Source of the DNA: a virus
Strand: one strand, 5' to 3'
Virus record (IMG/VR): IMGVR_UViG_3300032323_000768
Location: 1-27,852 of that record
DNA length: 27,852 bases
Below the pieces are notes generated by a model that saw nothing but the letters and a program-made list of their open reading frames with translations, was not told the DNA's origin and made no database searches. Both the position numbers and the translations under genes were made by a program. Below are positions 1-8,217 of this stretch, in pieces. Each line of letters opens with the position of its first letter. Within the stretch, counting starts at the first letter, position 1.

Positions 1-114
1 ATATGAATCGTCATCATCAGAATGGACCACGGTATATCCGCGATCTTCAAGCTCATAAATCATTTCCTCATCATCAACCTCGTTGAGGTCGATATCGACA
101 TGCATATAAGCCAT
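1..114 (-). CDS. small acidic phage protein, 3' part outside window
   Basis: The reading frame opens with ATG at 114 and runs off the left edge, so only 38 codons are visible. It reads MAYMHVDIDLNEVDDEEM and continues into a run of aspartates (HSDDDDSY). AAAGGA lies about 8 bases before the ATG. The start sits 24 bases after the DUF1289 stop, so the gene probably shares that transcript. Short acidic proteins opening with a 'VDIDL..' segment occur in many tailed phages, but I know of no assigned function. I see no enzyme motif. The reading frame is well supported; the role is unknown. Confidence 0.65.
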   Translation of the reverse strand, partial: MAYMHVDIDLNEVDDEEMIYELEDRGYTVVHSDDDDSY

Positions 115-138
115 CTCATGATCCTTTTGAGAACTTAA

Positions 139-378
139 TCATGAATTGATCTTAAAGATTCTTTTCAGAGAAGTCAAGTCTTTTTTGTACTCTTCTTCAA
201 GCTTCCTTGCTGCACTGGCTTTGATGATTTGTTTACGTCGTTCTTCGGTGGCGAGGAACCACTCTTCAATTTCTTCAGCCGTTCTTGAACAGCCTTTGCA
301 TGTTCTTTCAAGTTCTCCCTCTGTGATTTCGGCATACTCGCAGACTCCTATGCAAGGTGATTTAGTTGTAAGGCTCAT
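139..378 (-). CDS. DUF1289-family four-cysteine protein
   Basis: A 79-residue protein matching the DUF1289 pattern: SPCIGVCEYAE, then TCKGCSRTAEEIEEW, then an ER-rich helix. The four cysteines (C-x3-C and C-x2-C) could bind a metal or an Fe-S cluster. That is inference, since the family has no firm function. The frame stays open to an ATG at 438, but I chose 378 because family members begin a few residues before SPCIGVC and because the longer form would overlap the upstream glycosyltransferase by 77 bases. The chosen start still overlaps that gene by 17 bases. DUF1289 is a common bacterial family, frequent in proteobacteria, which makes this a plausible host-derived gene. Confidence 0.8.
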   Translation of the reverse strand: MSLTTKSPCIGVCEYAEITEGELERTCKGCSRTAEEIEEWFLATEERRKQIIKASAARKLEEEYKKDLTSLKRIFKINS

Positions 379-1162
379 ATTTTCTTCTCGGCATAAATTC
401 ACAAGCAAGATTCGATTGCGGAGGCGGTTGATCTGCATTCTTCAGCGATACTATTTTAGCATCATCTTTACAACAAATCCACATCTCGTCTCTTAACCGC
501 CATGTGAGATTCTGCATTGTTGGGCATCTCTGAAGTTCGAACTTCCACCAATCATCATTTCGAATATCAGGTATCGTTCTTATGTATTCTGACTTAGACC
601 ACCAGTAGTTGCCGCTGAAGTGTTTCATGGGCCACGGTGCGAAGTTGCAACCTACAACATCATATTTATTCAATAGCTCATTGCACTCTTGCCATCTCTC
701 TACACAAGCCCATTCAAGAAACTTGCGCCAATAGAAATAGTTCTTGAACTCTTCGAACTTACCGGAACGCAGATGCCTCTCATATGAAGTTACGCCTTTT
801 GCGTGCATATACAAGAAGTGTGCATCTTCTCTTAGTGCATGTTCATAGATTAACTGAAGAGTCGCATACTCTGTAATAGGTCTGACATTACGACCATATA
901 GATCAGAGTCAAGAGTATGAAGGTCCTTATCGTCTTTGAACCTATCTTCAAACTCTATAACTTCGATCTTATCACTCAGAGACTTTGCCAGACCCTTTGC
1001 GAGTCTGACATTTTCAGGTTTACCTACGACTACAAGAAAAAACTTTTCTATGTGATCGATAAGTCTATTGTCTTCACACATCTTGAACTGTTCAAGAAGA
1101 TAGTTAGACCATGCAGCAGCTTCGTTAGGAAGATAGAGGTGATAGTAGACGTACTTTTTCAT
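362..1162 (-). CDS. putative glycosyltransferase-like protein
   Basis: A 266-residue soluble protein at the distal end of the glycan cassette. The segment HFLYMHAKGVTS, followed by VGCNFAPWPMKHFSGNYWWSKSEY, resembles a group of phage and bacterial proteins annotated as glycosyltransferases that share a 'H.KG' and a 'GNYWW...Y' motif. I cannot assign a CAZy family. There is no signal peptide or membrane helix. GGAG lies about 8 bases before the ATG. The start overlaps the stop of the C-methyltransferase gene (ATGA), so translation is coupled. Transfer of a sugar to a host or virion glycan is inferred mainly from context. Confidence 0.65.
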   Translation of the reverse strand: MKKYVYYHLYLPNEAAAWSNYLLEQFKMCEDNRLIDHIEKFFLVVVGKPENVRLAKGLAKSLSDKIEVIEFEDRFKDDKDLHTLDSDLYGRNVRPITEYATLQLIYEHALREDAHFLYMHAKGVTSYERHLRSGKFEEFKNYFYWRKFLEWACVERWQECNELLNKYDVVGCNFAPWPMKHFSGNYWWSKSEYIRTIPDIRNDDWWKFELQRCPTMQNLTWRLRDEMWICCKDDAKIVSLKNADQPPPQSNLACEFMPRRKYEPYN

Positions 1163-2385
1163 TCTCTAATCTCCACATCCGGAAAATAAGTGATAAACCG
1201 ATCATATTGATGATCTCGGCGCTGCTTGATTCTTGTGCGAATCTCGTCAAAGAAATTCCATGCAAGAGGTACAAACAAAGTCGTATCCTTCAAGTTATCA
1301 AGCTCATCAGCAGAAACAATAGGTATGCTAGAGCCAGGAGTAAAACGTCCCTGCTTTAGCGGATTGTCGTCAACAATGAAGTCTAGATCAAGCTTTGCAT
1401 AATTAAGCAAAGTCATACCCTTTGCAGCAGCGCCATATCCAACAACATTCCAACCTATCATACCTTGTCGAACAAAATCACATTGCTGCTTCAGGTTTCG
1501 AACGATCTCATTACAACGCTTTGCATACTCAACATATGTGTTGGGACTATAAAGACCCTTGCTGTGCTCTTCATTGATTAGCAGACTGACATCGCGTCCG
1601 TCATACTTCTTGCGAACGATGAATACGAAGCTGGTGCCGTGAATAGGCATCCATTCGACACCAACGAGAACAAGACCCGCTCGCTTACAGAGACGATCCA
1701 TAGACTGAACATTGAAGAATGAAATATGCTCGTGATAGATGGTATCGAACTCATTGTTCAAAATCATATTCGCTTGCGAAGTCTGAATGAACAGAGTCGA
1801 GTCATCATGCATAATCATCTTTGCAGCACGAAGAAAGCCAAGAGGATCAGCATTATGAGCAAAGACGTTCTGTGCTGTGATTACATCGAAACCCTTTTGA
1901 GCCCAAGTCAGATTACGAGCAAAGTCTTCGTTGAAGTAATCACAGAATACATTATGCTTTCTATCGGAAAGCTCATGTAAGTTCTTAGCAGGATCAACAC
2001 CAAACGTGACGTACCCCAACTTCTTGAAGTAGTCTAGCTGAGTACCGTCATTACAACCAACATCAAGTACAGTCTTACCTTCTGCTGACCCATGAACGAA
2101 GTTAGCAAAACTTTCGCAGTGTTCATGCATAGTGCGAGAAGTGCCACTGACATACAGGTAGTCTTCAAACATCAACTTAGGATTGACTGCATGAGTCAAC
2201 TGCACATGAAAGCATTCTTCACAGTGATTGATAGCAAGAGGATACTCTGCTTGAGCATCCTCCTTTCTTAGCTTGTATGAGTTAGCAAGCGGCTGAGTAT
2301 TCAAATCAAGAACTAACTTGAGTTTGTTCGAACCACACGCAACACACTCATGTAGTGGTACATAATCCATATGAAAGTCAGTCAT
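1159..2385 (-). CDS. deoxysugar C-methyltransferase (TcaB9/NovU-type)
   Basis: A 408-residue protein with the three-part layout of NDP-ketosugar C-methyltransferases. An N-terminal zinc site is formed by two cysteine pairs (CVAC, then CEEC). A SAM-binding core carries VLDVGCNDG. A C-terminal Rossmann-like domain contains VVGYGAAAKG and ends with VPLAWNFFDEI. YHEHISFF matches the catalytic Glu-His region known from TcaB9. Characterised members methylate C-3 of dTDP-4-keto-deoxysugars. The adjacent 4,6-dehydratase gene could supply such a 4-keto substrate. The frame extends up to 2421, but GAGG placed 5 bases before the ATG at 2385 favours this start, which also avoids overlapping the upstream gene. 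Confidence 0.85.
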   Translation of the reverse strand: MTDFHMDYVPLHECVACGSNKLKLVLDLNTQPLANSYKLRKEDAQAEYPLAINHCEECFHVQLTHAVNPKLMFEDYLYVSGTSRTMHEHCESFANFVHGSAEGKTVLDVGCNDGTQLDYFKKLGYVTFGVDPAKNLHELSDRKHNVFCDYFNEDFARNLTWAQKGFDVITAQNVFAHNADPLGFLRAAKMIMHDDSTLFIQTSQANMILNNEFDTIYHEHISFFNVQSMDRLCKRAGLVLVGVEWMPIHGTSFVFIVRKKYDGRDVSLLINEEHSKGLYSPNTYVEYAKRCNEIVRNLKQQCDFVRQGMIGWNVVGYGAAAKGMTLLNYAKLDLDFIVDDNPLKQGRFTPGSSIPIVSADELDNLKDTTLFVPLAWNFFDEIRTRIKQRRDHQYDRFITYFPDVEIRE

Positions 2386-2392
2386 ATCAACC

Positions 2393-3421
2393 TCACGCAA
2401 GCAGCCAATGATTATGTTCAAGAGTCCAGTGAACTACTTCTTCAATACGATCACGAAGACGAATACGAGGTTCCCAACCAAGCGACTTCATATACTCACC
2501 ACTTAGCGAATAACGAAGATCGTGACCAGGTCGAGACTTGTTAAAATCAATCAACTCATAGTTGACTTCTTTCTTCATAACACCACCAATAATCTTGATG
2601 AGTTCAAGATTATCAATCTCTTCATTACCGACGATGTTAAACTTAGGACACTTTGCGCCGCCGTAATCAGGTTCAAAGCGATGTTCGTCAAGATTGAGAA
2701 TGTGCATCAATGCATCAGCAACATCAGAGACATGAACATAGAAACGAGAACCAGGCTGACCAGTAACAGGATCAGCATGAACTGTGATCAAACCACCGTC
2801 ACGAATGTTCTTGATGCTCTTAGGAACATACTTCTCAGGATGCTGACGCTGACCAAATACATTCATCGTATGACAAATATAGACGGGCAAGCTATATGTG
2901 TTGTGAAAAGAAACCGCAAGTTCTTCGCCGCCAGCCTTCGTTGCAGAATATGGGTTCGTAGAGTTGTATCGAGCGCGCTCATCATAGAGAACACCCTTTG
3001 GTGCAGGACCAAAGACTTCATCAGTAGAGAAGTAAACAAAACGCTCAAGGTTCTTACACTGACGAGCATAGTTCAGAATGTTGCAAGTACCAACAACGTT
3101 ATCAAGAACAAACTCAAGAGGATTTAGAATAGCACGATCAACATGTGAGCCTGCGGCTAGATGAAGAACGTAGTGACAATCACCAATGTTGTTGAATGTG
3201 AGAGGATTGATTTCTGCCTTCAGATCATGAAACACAAAACGAACGCGCTTACGAACAGATGCAGGCTTAGTATCAAGAAGTTCATGTAGACGATTCAGAT
3301 TACCTGAGAAGTCGAGACGGTCGATAGTGACAACATCCCAATCTGTGTTCTCAAGAATAGTATCAATAACATGATGTGCAATAAAACCGGCACCGCCAGT
3401 GACTAGAACTTTCTTCACCAT
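2393..3421 (-). CDS. NDP-glucose 4,6-dehydratase (RmlB-like extended SDR)
   Basis: A 342-residue extended short-chain dehydrogenase. The NAD-binding glycine motif is TGGAGFIAHH at residues 8-17. STDEVFG carries the Thr-Asp-Glu triad that marks sugar 4,6-dehydratases, and YSATKAGGE gives the catalytic Tyr and Lys. The C-terminal part has RPGHDLRYSLSGEYMKSLGW, typical of RmlB. It would convert an NDP-glucose (most often dTDP-glucose) to the 4-keto-6-deoxy form in the cytoplasm. The nucleotide cannot be decided from sequence. Length is normal for the family (about 340-360). The distance to the preceding stop is 6 bases. No thymidylyltransferase (RmlA) is in the window, so the substrate may come from the host or from elsewhere in the phage. 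Confidence 0.88.
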   Translation of the reverse strand: MVKKVLVTGGAGFIAHHVIDTILENTDWDVVTIDRLDFSGNLNRLHELLDTKPASVRKRVRFVFHDLKAEINPLTFNNIGDCHYVLHLAAGSHVDRAILNPLEFVLDNVVGTCNILNYARQCKNLERFVYFSTDEVFGPAPKGVLYDERARYNSTNPYSATKAGGEELAVSFHNTYSLPVYICHTMNVFGQRQHPEKYVPKSIKNIRDGGLITVHADPVTGQPGSRFYVHVSDVADALMHILNLDEHRFEPDYGGAKCPKFNIVGNEEIDNLELIKIIGGVMKKEVNYELIDFNKSRPGHDLRYSLSGEYMKSLGWEPRIRLRDRIEEVVHWTLEHNHWLLA

Positions 3422-3427
3422 TACAAA

Positions 3428-4183
3428 TTATCCTTGTTCACTTTGTTTGAATGCCCTCAGTGTCATCTGAGAGTCATGATATTTATAGTCGATGCTGAAC
3501 TTGTCTTTCATATACTTCGGAAACCAATCTTTCATCAAGTAATCCATTTCAGCGAAAGCGTTTGTCTTATCGTACCAAGACTCACGCCTCATGTGCTTGA
3601 TAGACGTTTCATGAATGACATGTGCAGTCTGTCTGAGGTAATCGCACATAATCTTGTCGATACCCCATTCAGATTCATTATACACGTAATCGTTTAGTAA
3701 TGTCAAGACTTTCTTGAAGATGTCAGTGCGATAGAAAGGAACACCCATCTCTGTAAAGTTAGTCTCAGCGAATGTCCATTCTTTGTTTTGCTGAAGACAT
3801 GGGTATACAGTCCATGATGTAAGAGACTGCTGAAACAGTCTCATATCATACTGGCGTGCAAGCTGAAGGGCACGTTCAACAGACTGGATATCAGTACAGT
3901 AATCATCGTCCCAGTAACCAATGTAGTCATAGTCCCGCCAGTTGATACCTTTTGTCGAAAGCCACGAACACAGTTGAGGTAGTTGCTTCCACTTATGACG
4001 AACGGGATAGTGAAAGAAGTAATCATAAGAATACATCTCAGGAACATAATCTTCCTTGAATCCGATTACACAGACTTCAAATGAACGATTGGGTTTCTGA
4101 AATCTCCAATGATTCTCTCTGTCATACTCGTCATCGTAGAACATAGGACAACCAGTTGGAGTGATGATTAGTGCCTTATCCAT
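3428..4183 (-). CDS. putative GT-A-like glycosyltransferase
   Basis: A 251-residue protein. DYIGYWDDDYCTDI contains a run of aspartates at the end of a hydrophobic strand, as in the DxD metal and nucleotide-sugar site of GT-A fold enzymes. The region after it (MRLFQQSLTSWTV, then FTEMGVPFYRTDIF) resembles acceptor-side segments of poorly characterised bacterial glycosyltransferases. I cannot name a family. AGGGGTG lies upstream of the ATG, and the start overlaps the 3' end of the GT10 gene by 8 bases. A cytoplasmic role in building a glycan is inferred from the motif and neighbours. Confidence 0.65.
   Translation of the reverse strand: MDKALIITPTGCPMFYDDEYDRENHWRFQKPNRSFEVCVIGFKEDYVPEMYSYDYFFHYPVRHKWKQLPQLCSWLSTKGINWRDYDYIGYWDDDYCTDIQSVERALQLARQYDMRLFQQSLTSWTVYPCLQQNKEWTFAETNFTEMGVPFYRTDIFKKVLTLLNDYVYNESEWGIDKIMCDYLRQTAHVIHETSIKHMRRESWYDKTNAFAEMDYLMKDWFPKYMKDKFSIDYKYHDSQMTLRAFKQSEQG
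3480..3487 (-). promoter_or_regulatory. candidate T4-type late promoter element
   Basis: The minus strand reads TATAAATA, the T4 gp55-dependent late -10 element, about 60 bases before the dehydratase start. It lies inside the 3' end of the preceding gene, where it encodes Tyr-Lys-Tyr, so chance is a real possibility: an AT-rich 8-mer is expected a few times in a window this size. No good -35 is present, which fits late promoters but adds no support. Confidence 0.3.
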
Positions 4184-5075
4184 TCAAAACACCCCTATAA
4201 ACTTGAGTCTCAAACCACTTTAGAAAACGATCTTTGTCAAAGAACTTGTTGACTCTCTGATAGTCAGCGAACATAGGCTCAAGATACATCTCTTCATACA
4301 TATCTGGATTTTCGTCTATCTCTCTGATTGCATTGAAGAAGTCTTCATCATTACCGTAGTCGTGCCAGTTTAAAAACGCCTTTGTGTTGAAGTCAACTTC
4401 GATAGTTGGGCTTCCCCAATAGATCGGTATAGTCTTCGCACAAAGAGCTTCATACAGTTTTTCTGTAGCATAACCAGGATAGCTTGAGTTCTCAAAACAA
4501 AGATTGAACTTATAGCCATTGAGAAACTTCAATTTTGCCGGTATAGATTCATCACCTCTAGGTAAGATATAGCCAACATTGTTATACAAGGGTCCAGCAG
4601 AATCAACACCCTTATGCTCATTGAGTTTATGAAACCAACTATTTCTCATCTGACAGGCTTCATTCTTGACAACAAAAGAACAAAACTTTTTCTGTGTAAG
4701 GTAGCGCAAGTCTGCCGGCATTCTGTTTATGTTAGATGTGTTGGGTACAGGCACATCTCTAAAGTGATTATCGTGGTCATAGATCACATACAAAGGAAGT
4801 CTATAGTTACGACCTTCGAACTCGTGATGATCAAATGAAATAGAATAGTGACAGCGATAGTCCCACGGTCTGGCATTCTCGCCAGTGTAGAATACCTTTA
4901 TGCAATTCTTATCATCATAGTTCACATTGTTGTTGCCGAAATTTCTGTCGCCGAAGATAAGATAGTCAGGATTCACATCGTCTCTGATAACATGAAATCT
5001 TTCACTCAGTATCTTAGTGAAGAAGTTTTCGATTGAACCAAAAGTATCTGTGAATCCCAGTCTCAACACTTTCAT
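4176..5075 (-). CDS. GT10-family alpha-fucosyltransferase-like enzyme
   Basis: A 299-residue GT-B-type glycosyltransferase of CAZy family GT10. The diagnostic stretch is YKFNLCFENSSYPGY followed by ATEKLYEALCAKTIPIYWG, where the Glu-Asn and the Thr-Glu-Lys segment form the GDP-sugar site in bacterial alpha-1,3/1,4-fucosyltransferases. Known members transfer L-fucose from GDP-L-fucose to GlcNAc or Glc in surface glycans. No GDP-fucose synthesis gene is present here, but a GDP-mannose 3,5-epimerase lies two genes upstream, so the donor may be another GDP-L-sugar. AAGGGGG sits 5 bases before the ATG. It is slightly shorter than Helicobacter FucT, which has a heptad-repeat tail. Confidence 0.85.
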   Translation of the reverse strand: MKVLRLGFTDTFGSIENFFTKILSERFHVIRDDVNPDYLIFGDRNFGNNNVNYDDKNCIKVFYTGENARPWDYRCHYSISFDHHEFEGRNYRLPLYVIYDHDNHFRDVPVPNTSNINRMPADLRYLTQKKFCSFVVKNEACQMRNSWFHKLNEHKGVDSAGPLYNNVGYILPRGDESIPAKLKFLNGYKFNLCFENSSYPGYATEKLYEALCAKTIPIYWGSPTIEVDFNTKAFLNWHDYGNDEDFFNAIREIDENPDMYEEMYLEPMFADYQRVNKFFDKDRFLKWFETQVYRGVLNG

Positions 5076-5086
5076 AATAACCCCCT

Positions 5087-5791
5087 TTATGCTGCTTGAT
5101 AAAGTCTATCACCAGCGTATGATAACACTTCAACTTCTTTATAGTTCCACTTTGATAAACAATCTAAAATTCTATTAGAGTGTTCTGCTGAAAGATGAAC
5201 CTCACAGCAGATGATGGGTTTGAATCTTTCAATAGTCTCACTAGCACCAGTTAGTGCGTTCACTTCATATCCTTCAATATCAAGCTGAATCAAGTCACAT
5301 GCGTTTAGTTGTAAATCATCAATTCTAAGTGTAGGAACATTTGACCTATTGTCAGAACCTAAAACTTTAAACATACCTGGATTAACATCCAAGCCGCCAC
5401 CCACATTTACAAGTTGATGTTCAGCACCAAGAACTGAGTTAAACTTATGGATATTCGGCGATTGACAGTTGTTAACAAGACAATGAAAGTTTAAGGGATC
5501 GGGTTCGAAAGTATACACTTCATCAAACATAAGACTTAGAAGTTTAGGATAGATTCCAATAAAACCCCCTGCTTGAACAGCAACTTTTCTACTTGTACAA
5601 TACTTTTCGAACATAGGCTTATGATCTAGATTCCAACACATAATCATAGCGTCACTAACTTTTTCCGACTTCTGTGTCATGATCTGTGTTAGACCGTAAT
5701 CTTTAAATGATATGCCGTTTCTGAATATACCATCATCATAATATGTACTAACTGTCTTGTCAACTAAATGCACACGATCATCATATATCAT
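5087..5791 (-). CDS. FkbM-family SAM methyltransferase
   Basis: A 234-residue FkbM-like methyltransferase. VYTFEPDPLNFHCLVNN is the motif II region with the acidic residue that binds the SAM ribose. LRIDDLQLNACDLIQLDIEGYEVNALTGA is the conserved FkbM core, and ICCEVH follows. The glycine motif is degenerate (VQAGGFIGIYPKLL instead of the usual D.GAN.G), which is common in the family. Members O-methylate sugars or polyketides. The gene starts inside the stop of the epimerase (ATGA) and precedes the GT10 gene, so methylation of a sugar in the same glycan is the likely job. Confidence 0.8.
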   Translation of the reverse strand: MIYDDRVHLVDKTVSTYYDDGIFRNGISFKDYGLTQIMTQKSEKVSDAMIMCWNLDHKPMFEKYCTSRKVAVQAGGFIGIYPKLLSLMFDEVYTFEPDPLNFHCLVNNCQSPNIHKFNSVLGAEHQLVNVGGGLDVNPGMFKVLGSDNRSNVPTLRIDDLQLNACDLIQLDIEGYEVNALTGASETIERFKPIICCEVHLSAEHSNRILDCLSKWNYKEVEVLSYAGDRLYQAA

Positions 5792-6825
5792 ACTAAAGCC
5801 TCCACTTTCGCAACCTGCTCTTCAATCCAGTCATATGTCTTCTGTAGACCACTGTGCAGAGAGTGCTTTGGTTTCCAACCCAACTTCTCTTCGATCAAAC
5901 GATTATCGGAGTTACGACCACGAACGCCCGTTGGACCACCAACATAAATCTTAGTCAGGTCTTTGCCGCCGATTTCAGAAGCAATATCAACAAGACGATT
6001 GATTGTCACCATTTCTTCTGAGCCGATATTTACAGGACCCATAAAGTCGGACTGCATAAGAAGACGAACAGCATCAATACAATCATCAATATAAAGGAAT
6101 GAGCGAGTCTGCTGACCGTCACCCCAAATTTCAATTGTGCGATTAGATTGAACAGTCTTACGGCAGATAGCAGCAGGTGCCTTCTCTCTACCGCCGTCCC
6201 ATGTGCCTAGTGGGCCATAGATGTTATGGAATCTAGCAATGCGTACAGGAATAGAGTAATTGCGATTGTAGGCAAGATAAAGTCTTTCACTGAATAGTTT
6301 CTCCCATCCATATTCACTATCTGGGTTTGCAGGATATGCAGAATCTTCGGCACAATTAGGATTGTTCGGATCTAACTGATTGTGTTCAGGATACATACAC
6401 GCTGACGAAGAGTAGAAAACTGTAGTCTTGTTTGTGTCGAGTTCCATGTTCTTCTGTCGAACAGCGTCGAGAACATTCAGATTGATCGTTGCAGAATTAT
6501 GCATAACATCTGCATCATGATCACCTGTGAAGATGTAACCAGCGCCACCCATATCAGCAGCGAACTGATAAATTTCATCAAAGGTCTTATCAAACTGCTT
6601 GGCAAAGATTTGATGTGGGCTGCGACTCACGCCTGCCCACCCAACAAGTTCATATACTTCACGAGGATCGCGAAGATCGCGGATCACGAAATGATCCGCC
6701 TGTGTCTTTGAGTATTCAGGATAATTGAGATCAACACCTCTGACCCAATAGCCTTCAGACTTTAAACGATTGACCATATGATTGCCGATGAAACCACCGG
6801 CACCTAGAACAAGTGCAGTTTTCAT
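5788..6825 (-). CDS. GDP-mannose 3,5-epimerase-like extended SDR
   Basis: A 345-residue extended SDR closely matching GDP-mannose 3,5-epimerase. The NAD motif GAGGFIGNH is near residue 8 and ADMGGAGYI near 90. SSSACMYPE contains the cysteine, and GTWDGGREKAPAA the lysine, that act as the acid/base pair in the plant enzyme. YGWEK is the YxxxK site. RSFLYIDD and GVRGRNSDN are also conserved. The known reaction turns GDP-D-mannose into GDP-L-galactose (and GDP-L-gulose). GAGG lies before the ATG. Length matches the bacterial form. It sits between two methyltransferase genes in the glycan operon. The family assignment is strong; the exact product in this phage is inferred. Confidence 0.88.
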   Translation of the reverse strand: MKTALVLGAGGFIGNHMVNRLKSEGYWVRGVDLNYPEYSKTQADHFVIRDLRDPREVYELVGWAGVSRSPHQIFAKQFDKTFDEIYQFAADMGGAGYIFTGDHDADVMHNSATINLNVLDAVRQKNMELDTNKTTVFYSSSACMYPEHNQLDPNNPNCAEDSAYPANPDSEYGWEKLFSERLYLAYNRNYSIPVRIARFHNIYGPLGTWDGGREKAPAAICRKTVQSNRTIEIWGDGQQTRSFLYIDDCIDAVRLLMQSDFMGPVNIGSEEMVTINRLVDIASEIGGKDLTKIYVGGPTGVRGRNSDNRLIEEKLGWKPKHSLHSGLQKTYDWIEEQVAKVEALV

Positions 6826-6829
6826 TTTT

Positions 6830-7339
6830 TTACCTCACGTACCAAAACCAAATCGTTCTATGACAAACCTGTATAGGTGTACCAATCTTTACCTTGCGAC
6901 GAAATTCGTTCAATGCCTGCTTAACTTGACTGCTGTCATGTGCATTGCCGCAGAAGATACCACCCTGCTTGACATTCTGGTAGTATAGCTCAAGATTCTC
7001 TGCTGTGCAAGCATCTTTGTCAATACAAACAATATCTCTCTTCTTATCTTTCGAAAGACCAAAGTCAATCTTTGACTTATAACATTCGATGTTCTTATTG
7101 AAGATAGTCTTTAGATGTTCTTCTGTGTAGTTGTTGATAACATTGATCTTAACAATCTTCGAACTGTTTTCAAGAAAGTGAACAGTGCTTTCACCACGAA
7201 GATCGCCGACAATAGCTATAGCAATCTTCTCTTCACGAATACGCTTGATATAAGGATTGATACCAACAGAGATCAACTGATCATGAGGCCACAAACCAAA
7301 TGTCTTCTTTTCTTCGATATCAAAAAACTCAGGATTCAT
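6830..7339 (-). CDS. class I SAM methyltransferase (Methyltransf_24-like)
   Basis: A 169-residue protein with IAIVGDLRGESTVHF as the SAM-binding motif I, then RDIVCIDKDACTAEN and VKQGGIFCGNAHDSSQVKQALNEF. This is the pattern of the Methyltransf_24 group (the usual D.GD........GG...GHD). It lacks an obvious substrate domain and is short. The frame reaches 7354, but I chose the ATG at 7339 because GGAG stands about 8 bases before it. It overlaps the preceding glycosyltransferase by 11 bases. A small-molecule or sugar methylation role is inferred from the cassette. It could also be a degenerate member acting as a partner subunit. Confidence 0.7.
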   Translation of the reverse strand: MNPEFFDIEEKKTFGLWPHDQLISVGINPYIKRIREEKIAIAIVGDLRGESTVHFLENSSKIVKINVINNYTEEHLKTIFNKNIECYKSKIDFGLSKDKKRDIVCIDKDACTAENLELYYQNVKQGGIFCGNAHDSSQVKQALNEFRRKVKIGTPIQVCHRTIWFWYVR

Positions 7340-8216
7340 ATTTCTTCTCCACAACTTCTCTCAGACCATTCACGCGATCATATTGATGCACAATACAAAA
7401 AGGTTTTCCCTCATCTGTTAAAACAACACCGTCTTCAATTCTTGGTTGAGTGTCTTCGTAGATTTCAGCATAGTTGCTAGGATTGCTCTGATACATTGCA
7501 CCCAAGTCACCCTTACCAGATTGCACTGCGCCTAGTGTAGTGCCTAACTGAATAGCCCATGCCGATCTATTGCTAGAAAACATGGTATCTCCACAGAAGG
7601 GATATTGCTGAAGAACGAAGTTATATACTGCCTGATCGACAATAGGTATAGGTCTATTCACACTGAGATGAAAGATGAAAGACAACAAGCCCTTCACCGA
7701 TTCGTATTCACCTGCAATAGTACCCACATTATAGATGAAGTTGTCCTTTAGCTTATTGTGAAAGTAAGGACCAAATGACTCTAGAAGATTTTGATTTCCC
7801 CAAGGCTCATTTCGATATCTCATACCTTCAGATGAAGCAACAAGATAATGTGAAATCAGATAACTATCTAACCACTCAGATGGGTTTGTCTGAAACACAA
7901 CATCACGAGTGTCGGTTGTAATCACACGATCATACTTTTTGATAGGGTTGTCGAGGAAGTTCCAAATGTAAAAGAAACGCTCAACATGAGGCGCACCGTT
8001 TTGAGGCGCGATTATATCACCATTCTCTTGTGGAGTTCCGTAGAGAGAAAGAATGACACCTTCTTGTGTTAGACGGCTGATCGTCTCTTTCTTCATGTTG
8101 GTACCAACGATAGCAACGTCACCGTTAAAACCGCTCTTGCGTATCGAATTGACCCAGTACTTCAACTGATCCCAAGAGTAGTTTGATGCGCCACCAATTA
8201 TCAAATCTTTTTCCAT
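7329..8216 (-). CDS. putative GT-A glycosyltransferase
   Basis: A 295-residue protein. KYDRVITTDTRDVVFQTNP contains the TDTRD motif at the end of a hydrophobic strand, the usual metal site of a group of bacterial GT-A enzymes. IYNVGTIAGEYESVKGL matches the following 'N.G...G' acceptor loop, and CIVHQYDR lies near the C-terminus with a histidine often found as a third metal ligand. The overall pattern recalls families annotated as glycosyltransferase in polysaccharide loci, but I cannot name the CAZy family. It begins one base beyond the FkbM stop, within the same operon. Confidence 0.72.
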   Translation of the reverse strand: MEKDLIIGGASNYSWDQLKYWVNSIRKSGFNGDVAIVGTNMKKETISRLTQEGVILSLYGTPQENGDIIAPQNGAPHVERFFYIWNFLDNPIKKYDRVITTDTRDVVFQTNPSEWLDSYLISHYLVASSEGMRYRNEPWGNQNLLESFGPYFHNKLKDNFIYNVGTIAGEYESVKGLLSFIFHLSVNRPIPIVDQAVYNFVLQQYPFCGDTMFSSNRSAWAIQLGTTLGAVQSGKGDLGAMYQSNPSNYAEIYEDTQPRIEDGVVLTDEGKPFCIVHQYDRVNGLREVVEKKYES

Positions 8217-8217
8217 A

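Noticed and set aside
663-670. AATAAATA on the minus strand, matching a relaxed late promoter pattern.
   Set aside because: It is inside a coding region about 285 bases before the next start, and such an AT-rich 8-mer is expected by chance.
2522-3127. A 201-codon plus-strand frame opposite the dehydratase gene.
   Set aside because: The minus-strand protein has an intact NAD motif and catalytic triad over the same bases; the plus frame has no recognisable motif.
5735-5763. TTGACA, 17 bases, TATGAT on the minus strand inside the FkbM gene.
   Set aside because: A good sigma70 match, but it lies near the start of a coding region (Val-Asp-Lys to Tyr-Asp-Asp) with no gene start close behind. It could feed the downstream transferases, but I treat it as probably chance.
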